Of a stretch of 7,329 nt of DNA, positions 1 through 5,764 are shown in pieces. Origin of the DNA: Actinomycetota bacterium. Lineage in GTDB: Bacteria > Actinomycetota > Acidimicrobiia > IMCC26256 > PALSA-610. The notes below the pieces were generated by a model that did no database searches, was not told the origin of the DNA, and saw only the letters and a program-made list of their open reading frames with translations. The stretch spans positions 1 through 7,329 of the forward strand of contig JAUZEM010000513.1 in NCBI GenBank assembly GCA_030839005.1, read 5' to 3'. The stretch's first letter is position 1; each line of letters starts with the position of its first letter. Both the position numbers and the translations under genes were made by a program.

Positions 1-498
1 TTCCTGCCCACGCGCGTCGGCCTCGGCTCCGACGTGATGCGCTTCAGCCCGTCGCTGCGCACGATCCGGTCGCCCTACGACGACGGCGAAGAGCTCGTGG
101 CGATGCCCGCCTTGCACCTCGACGTCGCGCTGATCCACATGCACCGCGGCGACCGCGGCGGCACCGGTCAGTACTTGAACGTCGACCCCTACTTCGACGA
201 CCTCATGTGCATGGCCGCGACGCGCCGGTTCATGAGCGTCGAGCGCATCGTCGACACCGCCGAGTTCCTCGAAGCCGGACCGGTGCAGTCGATCCGCATC
301 AACCGCCTGATGACCGACGGCGTCGTCGAGACACCTCGCGGCGCGCATTTCACCGAATGCGTTCCCGACTACCCGCGCGACGAAGCATTCCAGCGCGCGT
401 ATACGGCGTCGGCGAAGTCGGACGAGGCATGGGACGAGTTCCGCGCCCGTTACATCGACGTCGAAGAAGCCGACTACCAGCGCGCGGTGCAGGGATGA
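1..498 (+). CDS. ipdA: IpdA-like CoA-transferase-fold subunit, alpha (5' end outside window)
   Basis: This is the C-terminal 165 residues of the alpha subunit of the IpdAB ring-opening hydrolase. With IpdB it cleaves the last carbocycle of the CoA-linked intermediate from steroid C/D rings in actinobacterial cholesterol catabolism (cytoplasmic). The reading frame is open at base 1 and ends in TGA. Visible class I CoA-transferase alpha-subunit features are the GLGSD turn (about residues 7-11 of the fragment), the SPYDDGEELVAMPA block (24-37), the DPYFDDLMC block (62-70) and the GAHFTE...PDY block (114-124). All are as I recall them from mycobacterial IpdA. The family is about 290 residues, so roughly the first 125 are missing, including the region expected to hold the catalytic glutamate. 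The TGA overlaps the ATG of ipdB by four bases. A generic CoA-transferase (glutaconate or 3-oxoacid) is the alternative, but the ipdB and ipdC neighbours make IpdA much more likely. Confidence 0.9.
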   Translation, partial: FLPTRVGLGSDVMRFSPSLRTIRSPYDDGEELVAMPALHLDVALIHMHRGDRGGTGQYLNVDPYFDDLMCMAATRRFMSVERIVDTAEFLEAGPVQSIRINRLMTDGVVETPRGAHFTECVPDYPRDEAFQRAYTASAKSDEAWDEFRARYIDVEEADYQRAVQG

Positions 499-1265
499 GG
501 GACGGACCGCCGACCCGGGCCGAGGTGTGCGCAGCCGCGATCGCCGACTGCTTCGCACACGACGGCGAGATACTCGCCAACCCGATCGGCACGCTCCCGG
601 TGATCGGCGGGCGTCTCGCCAAAGCGACGGTCGCGCCCGAGCTCGTCATGACCGACGGCGAGGCGCTGCTCGTCGAGAACATCGTGCCGATCGGCGTCGA
701 GCAGCCGGAGAAGGTCGTCGCGGGTTGGAACCCGTACCGCACGATGTTCGACGTCGTGTGGTCGGGACGGCGGCACGTGATGATGGGCGCGAGCCAGATC
801 GACAAGTGGGGCAATCAGAATTTCGCGTTCATCGGTGCGCACAACGCGCCGCGCACGCAGTTGCTCGGCATGCGGGGCGCGCCCGGCAATACGATCAACG
901 ACACGACGTCCTACTGGATCCCCACGCACACGTCACGGGTCTTCGTGCCGACCGTCGACGTCGTCAGCGGCGTCGGCTACGACCGGGCGCGCGATCTCGG
1001 GCCCGTCGCCGGTCGGTTCCATCACCTCGGCCACGTCGTCACCAATCTCTGCGTGCTCGACTTCGAGACCCCCGAGCACCGCATGCGGCTGCGTTCGCTG
1101 CATCCCGGCGTATCGATCGGCGAGGTCGAGGCGGCGACGGGATTCGAGCTCGCGATCGAACCCGCGGTGCCGACCTCGCGCCTGCCGACCGATGACGAGC
1201 TGCGCTGGATACGGGAGGTCATCGACCCCAACGGCCTCGGCGAGGAAGAAGTCCCGAACCCGTGA
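495..1265 (+). CDS. ipdB: IpdB-like CoA-transferase-fold subunit, beta
   Basis: This is the 256-residue beta partner of IpdA. The heterodimer acts as a hydrolase that opens the final ring of the steroid CD-ring CoA intermediate, not as a true CoA-transferase. The ATG at 495 lies in an ATGA overlap with the ipdA stop and gives the usual family length. The frame stays open upstream to 207, but that extension is an Arg/His-rich shadow of ipdA. Conserved blocks are TRAEVCA near the N-terminus (7-13), TDGEALL (53-59), GRRHVMMGASQIDKWGNQN (91-109), RGAPGNTIN (127-135), DVVSGVGYD (155-163), LHPGV (202-206) and RLPTDDELRWIREVIDP (229-245). The order matches what I remember of Mycobacterium tuberculosis IpdB (Rv3552). 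No strong Shine-Dalgarno precedes the start (only AGGG directly against it), so translation probably depends on coupling to ipdA. The TGA overlaps the GTG of ipdC. Confidence 0.93.
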   Translation: MRDGPPTRAEVCAAAIADCFAHDGEILANPIGTLPVIGGRLAKATVAPELVMTDGEALLVENIVPIGVEQPEKVVAGWNPYRTMFDVVWSGRRHVMMGASQIDKWGNQNFAFIGAHNAPRTQLLGMRGAPGNTINDTTSYWIPTHTSRVFVPTVDVVSGVGYDRARDLGPVAGRFHHLGHVVTNLCVLDFETPEHRMRLRSLHPGVSIGEVEAATGFELAIEPAVPTSRLPTDDELRWIREVIDPNGLGEEEVPNP

Positions 1266-2329
1266 CGGGTCCCGGCGCGCTGCGCACGCCGATCTGCGAC
1301 CTCTTTCGCGTCGACGTACCGATCGTGCAGACCGGGATGGGATGGGTCGCCGGACCTCGCCTCGTCAGCGCGACGGCGGAGGCGGGCGCGCTCGGAATAC
1401 TCGCGTCGGCGACCATGACTTACGAGCAGCTGGCCTCCGCGATCCGCGAAGTGAAGACGCGCACCGACCGCCCGTTCGGCGTGAATCTGCGCGCCGACGC
1501 CGAAGACGCCGCCCGGCGCGTCGAGTTGCTGGTGCGCGAGCAGGTGCAGGTTGCGTCGTTCGCGCTCGCGCCCGACGAGCGACAGATCAAGACGTTGAAG
1601 GACGCGGGCGTGCGCGTAGTGCCGTCGATCGGTGCGCGCCGGCACGCGGAGAAAGTCGCGGCCTGGGGCGTCGATGCCGTGATCGTCCAAGGCGGCGAGG
1701 GTGGCGGCCATACGGGCGCAATCGCGACCACGCTCCTCCTGCCGCAGGTCGTCGACGCGGTCAATGTCCCGGTGATCGCCGCCGGCGGATTCTTCGACGG
1801 TCGCGGGCTCGTCGCTGCGCTCGCGTACGGCGCAGCCGGCATCGCGATGGGAACTCGCTTCCTCCTCAGCCGCGAGAGCACCGTGCCGGATTCGGTGAAG
1901 CGCTATTACCTCGAGCGGACAGTGGCCGACACCGTCGTGACCACGCGCATCGACGGCGTACCCCACCGCGTGCTCCGTACCGAGTTCGTCGACACGTTGG
2001 AGAGGGCGAATTCCGTCAGCTCCTACACACGAGCGGTGCGTAACGCCTTCGCGTTCAAGAAGCTGTCCGGGGCGACGTGGCCCGGCATGTTGCGCGAGGG
2101 GCTCGCGATGAAACGCGAAGGCGACATGAAGTGGTCGCAGGTCATCTTGGCCGCGAACACGCCGATGCTGTTGCGCGCCGGGCTGGTCGAGGGCCGCCTC
2201 GACGCGGGCGTGCTCTCGAGTGGACAGGTCGCGGGTGTGATCGACGACATCCCGAGCGTCGCGGAGTTGATCGCGCGCATCACAAGCGAGGCGGAGCAGA
2301 CATTGAAGCATCTCGGAGAGCTGACGTGA
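1262..2329 (+). CDS. ipdC: IpdC-like FMN-dependent oxidoreductase (nitronate monooxygenase family)
   Basis: This 355-residue TIM-barrel flavoprotein belongs to the nitronate monooxygenase / 2-nitropropane dioxygenase superfamily. Its order behind ipdAB and its end-to-end resemblance to mycobacterial IpdC (Rv3553) place it in steroid CD-ring degradation, where it acts redox-wise on the CoA-thioester of the indane-type intermediate before IpdAB opens the ring. Motifs are QTGMGWVAGPRLVSA near the N-terminus (23-37), PFGVNLRAD (71-79), the FMN/active-site loop QGGEGGGHTG (143-152) with the family histidine at 150, and the phosphate-binding block IAAGGFFDGRGL...AMGTRFL (172-201). The long C-terminal helical tail (about 240-355, with ANTPMLLRAGL at 298-308) is typical of IpdC. 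The GTG start sits in a GTGA overlap with ipdB; a purine stretch lies about 13 bases upstream, so ribosome binding looks weak and coupled. Real nitronate monooxygenase activity is unlikely given the context. Confidence 0.92.
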   Translation: MTGPGALRTPICDLFRVDVPIVQTGMGWVAGPRLVSATAEAGALGILASATMTYEQLASAIREVKTRTDRPFGVNLRADAEDAARRVELLVREQVQVASFALAPDERQIKTLKDAGVRVVPSIGARRHAEKVAAWGVDAVIVQGGEGGGHTGAIATTLLLPQVVDAVNVPVIAAGGFFDGRGLVAALAYGAAGIAMGTRFLLSRESTVPDSVKRYYLERTVADTVVTTRIDGVPHRVLRTEFVDTLERANSVSSYTRAVRNAFAFKKLSGATWPGMLREGLAMKREGDMKWSQVILAANTPMLLRAGLVEGRLDAGVLSSGQVAGVIDDIPSVAELIARITSEAEQTLKHLGELT

Positions 2330-2766
2330 GCAAGACGCGGGTTCCCGCCGTCGAGAACTGGTTCACGACCGACGAGTCGGCGCCGGCCCTGTTGGGCACG
2401 CGCGGCGTCGAGTCGGGCTCCTACTTCTGGCCCACCGCCGTCGCGGTTTCGGGGAACCCCGACGCGCCGGGCGAGGAACGCCTGCCGGTGGAGCTGTCGC
2501 GCACCGGGACGCTGTGGTCGTGGACGACGAACCACTACGCACCCCCGGAGCCGTACGTCGCACCCGACCCGTTCCTGCCGTACACCGTGTGCGCGGTCGA
2601 GCTCGGGCGCGAGCAAATGGTCGTGCTCGGCCAGCTCGCGACCGGCGCCGACCCGGCCCGGCTCGAGGTGGGAATGGAGATGGAGCTCGTGCTCGGCCCC
2701 CTCTACGAAGACGACGAGCACGAGTATGTGGTCTGGCAATGGGCACCGTTGAGGAGCACGCCGTGA
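2326..2766 (+). CDS. DUF35-type OB-fold protein, partner of the lipid-transfer thiolase; zinc-ribbon cysteines lost
   Basis: This is a 146-residue OB-fold protein of the DUF35 family ('Zn-ribbon domain-containing OB-fold protein'). Such proteins pair with thiolase-like lipid-transfer proteins; in the sterol pathway Ltp2 uses the DUF35 domain of ChsH2 as its partner. The N-terminal helix (WFTTDESAPALLGTR, 12-26) is followed by the position of the zinc ribbon (24-47) and then the OB barrel. Barrel landmarks are LSRTGTLWSWTTNHYAPPEPY (57-77), PFLPYTVCAVELG (82-94), VVLGQL (99-104), VGMEMELVLGPLY (115-127) and a terminal VVWQW (135-139). The family normally has two CxxC-type pairs. Here the expected positions read G27, S30, S42 and A47, and the only cysteine is C89, so zinc binding is improbable. 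The GTG start has GGAGAG five bases upstream (2315-2320) and a GTGA overlap with ipdC. It could be a structural or acyl-CoA-channel partner of the next gene product; that role is inferred. Confidence 0.87.
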   Translation: MSKTRVPAVENWFTTDESAPALLGTRGVESGSYFWPTAVAVSGNPDAPGEERLPVELSRTGTLWSWTTNHYAPPEPYVAPDPFLPYTVCAVELGREQMVVLGQLATGADPARLEVGMEMELVLGPLYEDDEHEYVVWQWAPLRSTP

Positions 2767-3959
2767 GCGGACACGACATCGCGATCATCGGCGCCGGGAT
2801 GCACCCGTGGGGCAAGTGGGGCCGCAACTTTGTGGAGTACGGCGTCGTCGCGGCCGAGGCCGCGCTTGCAGACGCCGGCGTCGCGTGGTCCGACATCCAG
2901 TTCGTCTCCGGCGCCGACACGATGCGCAACGGCTACCCCGGCTACGTCGCGGGCGCGACGTTCGCGCAGGCGCTCGGCTGGAACGGCGCGCAGGTCGCGT
3001 CGTCGTACGCGGCGTGCGCGTCGGGCGTCACCGCGCTCGCGACCGCACGGGCCCAGATCCTCGCCGGGTTCTGTGACGTTGCGCTAGTGGTAGGCGCCGA
3101 CACCACACCGAAAGGCTTCCTGGCGCCCAACAAAGGGGAGCGGGGCGACGATCCCGACTGGCTGCGCTTCCGTCTGCTCGGCGCGACGAACCCGACCTTC
3201 TTCGGCTTGTACGCGCGGCGCCGGATGGAGCTGTTCGGCGCGACCCGCGACGACTTCGCGCGCGTGAAGGTCAAGAACGCGAGGCACGGCCTCGCCAACC
3301 CCTACGCGCGCTACAAGAAGGAGGTCTCGGTCGACGACGTCCTCGACGCGCCGATCGTCTCCGATCCGCTCGGTCTGCTCGATATCTGCGCCACGAGCGA
3401 CGGCGCGGCCGCGCTCGTCGTCTCCTCGCTCGAATACGCGCGCAGCCACGGCTCCGCTGACGCCGTGCGCGTGCGCGGGATCTCGACGGTCACGCCGAGC
3501 TACCCCCAGACGACGATCGAGCTCCCGAACTTCGCGACCGACAGCGCGGCCGGCACAGTTTCCAAGCCGCGACACGGATTCAAGGAGTCGATCGCCGTAC
3601 GCGCGTACGAGGAGGCCGGTCTCGGTCCCGACGACCTCGATTGTGCGGAGGTCTACGACCTCTCGACCGCGATGGAGCTCGACTGGTACGAGCAGATCGG
3701 GCTCTGCGCGCCCGGCGAAGCCGAGAAGCTGCTGCGCGACGGCACGACGACGCTCGGCGGCCGCGTCCCGGTCAACCCGAGTGGTGGTCTCGCGTGCTTC
3801 GGCGAAGCCGTTCCCGCGCAAGCGATCGCCCAAGTGTGCGAGCTGACGTGGCAGCTACGCGGCGGCGCGGGTGGTCGCCAGGTCGAGGGCGCCCGCGTCG
3901 GCCTGTCGATCAACCAAGGCCTCTTCGGCCACGGCTCCGCAGTCATCGTGAGCCGCTGA
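2763..3959 (+). CDS. Lipid-transfer protein, thiolase superfamily (Ltp3/Ltp4-like putative sterol side-chain aldolase)
   Basis: This 398-residue protein has the thiolase fold of the SCP-X/lipid-transfer type. Family members such as Ltp2, Ltp3 and Ltp4 take part in sterol side-chain shortening by retro-aldol cleavage. The N-terminal half has DIAIIGAGMHPWGKW (5-19) and the nucleophile-loop motif SYAACASGVTA (81-91) with C85. The C-terminal half has AEVYDLSTAMELDWYEQIGL (295-314) with Y298 where classical SCP-2 thiolases carry HDCFT. It also has NPSGGLACFGEAVPAQA (338-354), where the thiolase GHP histidine is replaced by G347-E348-A349. Loss of both histidines argues against Claisen chemistry and for the tyrosine-using aldolase type; which Ltp it matches cannot be settled by eye. 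GTG at 2763 is preferred over the in-frame ATG at 2739 because GAGGAG (2751-2756) lies six bases before it and it keeps the GTGA overlap. The upstream OB-fold gene is its likely complex partner. Confidence 0.88.
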   Translation: MSGHDIAIIGAGMHPWGKWGRNFVEYGVVAAEAALADAGVAWSDIQFVSGADTMRNGYPGYVAGATFAQALGWNGAQVASSYAACASGVTALATARAQILAGFCDVALVVGADTTPKGFLAPNKGERGDDPDWLRFRLLGATNPTFFGLYARRRMELFGATRDDFARVKVKNARHGLANPYARYKKEVSVDDVLDAPIVSDPLGLLDICATSDGAAALVVSSLEYARSHGSADAVRVRGISTVTPSYPQTTIELPNFATDSAAGTVSKPRHGFKESIAVRAYEEAGLGPDDLDCAEVYDLSTAMELDWYEQIGLCAPGEAEKLLRDGTTTLGGRVPVNPSGGLACFGEAVPAQAIAQVCELTWQLRGGAGGRQVEGARVGLSINQGLFGHGSAVIVSR

Positions 3960-3973
3960 GCTCCGAACCTTTT

Positions 3974-3980
3974 GGAGGGG
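3974..3980 (+). promoter_or_regulatory. Shine-Dalgarno of the Asp-box lipoprotein gene
   Basis: GGAGGGG ends four bases before the ATG at 3985. It fixes that start and shows this gene is initiated independently, unlike the overlapping genes before it. The gap from the Ltp stop is only 25 bases and I see no terminator in it, so read-through from the sterol operon is possible. Confidence 0.75.
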
Positions 3981-3984
3981 TGTC

Positions 3985-5385
3985 ATGCGTCGAGTGGCGA
4001 TTGTTGTTGTGGGTGTCGTCCTTCTCGCGGGCTGCAATGTGCGCCTGAGCACCGACCCCTTCACCAACACCACGAGCCAGCACCGCACCCAGGTCGAACC
4101 GGACACCTTTTCGTTCGGATCGACCATCGTGTCGGCGTTCCAGTCCGGTCGTTTCTTCGACGGCGGCGCGTCGGATATCGGGTGGGCGACCTCCACGGAC
4201 GGAGGCAGCAATTGGACGCACGGCTTCCTGCCCGGGATCACCAAGTATCAAGGCGCCGGTCCCTACGACCGCGCCAGCGATCCGTCGGTCGCCCATGACC
4301 GCCGCCACAACGTGTGGCTCATCTCCTCGCTGGCGCTCCTGGAGTCGCCCGATCCGGCCGGCCTGGTGGTGAGCCGATCGTCCGACGGACTCACGTGGGG
4401 GAAGCCGGCCGTCGTCGCCAGAGGGACGGGCTTGGACAAGAATTGGTCGGTGTGTGACAACGCGCCCGGGAGCGCGTTCTACGGCCACTGTTACACCGAA
4501 TATGACGACGCCAACACCGGCGACCAAATGCACCTGTCGACGTCCACCGACGGCGGGCTCACTTGGGCGCCGTCCACCGTGCCGACGGCGCGCGGCCTCG
4601 GCGGTCAACCGCTGGTGCAGCCGAACGGCACGGTCATCGTGCCGTACTTCACCCTGACGGGGACCCTCGCTGCGCTCCGCTCGACGAACGGTGGCACGAG
4701 CTACAGCGGCCCCTTCACCATCGCGTCCCGGACCTCACACACTGTCGCCGGTGGTCTCCGCGCGCTGTCGTTGCCCTCTGCGGAGATCGACGCGTCCGGC
4801 AAGGTGTTCGTGGCGTGGGCCGATTGCCGATTCCGAACGGGGTGCCCCAACGCCCCCAACGACATCGTGATGAAGACCTCGCTCGACGGAACCACGTGGT
4901 CAACCGTCAGGCGCGTGCCGATCGATGCGACGAATAGCACCGTCGATCACTTCATTCCCGGCCTCGGCGTCGACAGCACGACATCGGGAAGCTCCGCGCA
5001 CCTGGCTCTCGCGTACTACTACTACCCGAATGCGAACTGCACGAGCGCAACCTGTCAACTCGACGTCGGCGTGGTCAGCTCCACCAACGGGGGAATCAGT
5101 TGGAGCGCCCCCCGACAGCTCGGGGGTGCGATGTCGCTGAGCTGGCTCGCGAAAACGAGCCAAGGCTCCATGGTCGGCGACTACATCTCGACATCGTTCT
5201 CGAACGGCAAGGCGTTCCCCGTCTTCGTCCTTGCCAACGCGCCGAGTAACGGCGTCCTCGACGAGGCCACCTACACCGTCGCGGGCGGGCTGACCGTTTC
5301 CGGCGGCAACGCAGGCTCACACACCGATCGCGCCCTCACTCCACCCGTCGAGCAGTCGGCGACACCATCCGTGACGCGCAACTGA
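3985..5385 (+). CDS. Secreted lipoprotein with six Asp-box (BNR) repeats, sialidase-like beta-propeller of unknown function
   Basis: This is a 466-residue exported lipoprotein. MRR plus a hydrophobic stretch (4-15) leads into the lipobox LLAGC, with lipidated C17. Asp-box motifs (S-x-D/N-x-G-x-x-W/Y) occur at about 70-77 (STDGGSNW), 132-138 (SSDGLTW), 187-194 (STDGGLTW), 233-240 (STNGGTSY), 299-305 (SLDGTTW) and 366-373 (STNGGISW). Such repeats sit on loops between propeller blades in sialidases and many unrelated secreted proteins. I find no FRIP-type motif near the N-terminus and no clear arginine triad, so sialidase activity is not supported. Six other cysteines come as pairs (157/169, 281/287, 352/357) that could form local disulfides on the cell surface. 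A YYYY run (344-347) precedes the third pair. The gene ends 14 bases before the convergent small gene. Its place directly after a sterol operon may be coincidence; binding or processing of an extracellular ligand is the most one can infer. Confidence 0.85.
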   Translation: MRRVAIVVVGVVLLAGCNVRLSTDPFTNTTSQHRTQVEPDTFSFGSTIVSAFQSGRFFDGGASDIGWATSTDGGSNWTHGFLPGITKYQGAGPYDRASDPSVAHDRRHNVWLISSLALLESPDPAGLVVSRSSDGLTWGKPAVVARGTGLDKNWSVCDNAPGSAFYGHCYTEYDDANTGDQMHLSTSTDGGLTWAPSTVPTARGLGGQPLVQPNGTVIVPYFTLTGTLAALRSTNGGTSYSGPFTIASRTSHTVAGGLRALSLPSAEIDASGKVFVAWADCRFRTGCPNAPNDIVMKTSLDGTTWSTVRRVPIDATNSTVDHFIPGLGVDSTTSGSSAHLALAYYYYPNANCTSATCQLDVGVVSSTNGGISWSAPRQLGGAMSLSWLAKTSQGSMVGDYISTSFSNGKAFPVFVLANAPSNGVLDEATYTVAGGLTVSGGNAGSHTDRALTPPVEQSATPSVTRN

Positions 5386-5399
5386 GCGCCGGCCGTCGA

Positions 5400-5618
5400 T
5401 CACTCGAGTTCGATGCGGCGGGCCACGGAGGAGGTGCGCACGGCGGGCTTACCGGGAACGGGGCTGTCGGGGGCGAGCACGATCAGACCACTGAGCATCT
5501 CGAGGAGTTCATTCGTTCGTTGCTGTTCGGCAATCAGCCGGTCCAGGCGGTCGTTCGTTTCGCGCAGGCTGTTCGCGAGTTGGCGAGCGATTCCTTCCTC
5601 CGTAAGGACCTTGCCCAT
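5400..5618 (-). CDS. Small hypothetical coiled-coil protein (72 aa)
   Basis: I do not recognise this protein. ATG at 5618 gives 72 residues. An amphipathic helix runs through about residues 5-47 (IARQLANSLRETNDRLDRL, then IAEQQRTNELLEMLSGLIV) with leucines spaced like a short coiled coil. A Pro-rich linker (50-58) and a basic tail with RTSSVARR (61-68) follow. Codons are strongly G/C-ending, as in the neighbours, which supports real coding. The frame stays open upstream to 5705, but that part is Cys/His/Arg-rich and does not look like protein. No Shine-Dalgarno precedes the ATG; instead a TATTGT hexamer lies seven bases upstream, which suits a leaderless transcript. It converges with the lipoprotein gene. 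A small oligomerising or adaptor protein is possible, without direct evidence. Confidence 0.6.
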   Translation of the reverse strand: MGKVLTEEGIARQLANSLRETNDRLDRLIAEQQRTNELLEMLSGLIVLAPDSPVPGKPAVRTSSVARRIELE

Positions 5619-5625
5619 GGTCGCG

Positions 5626-5631
5626 ACAATA
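5626..5631 (-). promoter_or_regulatory. Candidate leaderless -10 element of the small coiled-coil gene
   Basis: On the - strand TATTGT (consensus TAnnnT) is followed by the seven bases CGCGACC and then ATG (5618). This spacing would put the transcription start at or within a base of the start codon. There is no convincing -35 and no Shine-Dalgarno. The six-base inverted repeat CGGCGC...GCGCCG (5632-5657) directly abuts the hexamer on its upstream side. Confidence 0.4.
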
Positions 5632-5764
5632 CGGCGCCGGGTTCCGGCTTCGCGCCGATGCCCACCTGAGTTACACGAGTGGCCGGTGGGGCTGCAGTGG
5701 GTCACGGCACGTGAGAGCGCGGACGCGGTTTGCGCAGCGTGACCTCGCTGGGTCTACGGCACTT

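Noticed and set aside
207..494. N-terminal extension of ipdB in the same frame
   Set aside because: Translates to an Arg/His-rich run with no family similarity and lies wholly in ipdA; ATG 495 gives the standard IpdB length.
835..2043. Long + strand open frame (402 codons) overlapping ipdB/ipdC in another frame
   Set aside because: Extremely Arg/Ser-rich and low in complexity; incompatible with the conserved proteins in the true frames.
1022..2311. Long - strand open frame (429 codons) opposite ipdB/ipdC
   Set aside because: Arg/His/Asp-rich translation with no recognisable domain. It is the antisense shadow that high-GC genes routinely produce, and the + strand carries well-matched IpdB and IpdC.
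2514..2762. Upstream extension of the Ltp gene, including ATG 2739
   Set aside because: It lies in the OB-fold gene. GAGGAG is correctly placed for GTG 2763 and is too far downstream to serve ATG 2739.
5386..5399. Possible bidirectional terminator between the convergent lipoprotein and coiled-coil genes
   Set aside because: Only 14 bases, with no stem-loop or T-run visible in or around them.
5700..5744. Inverted repeat GGTCACG/CGTGACC with a CACGTG palindrome inside, after the Gfo/Idh/MocA stop
   Set aside because: Seven-base arms are 31 bases apart, with no U-tract on either strand, so it is too weak to call a terminator.
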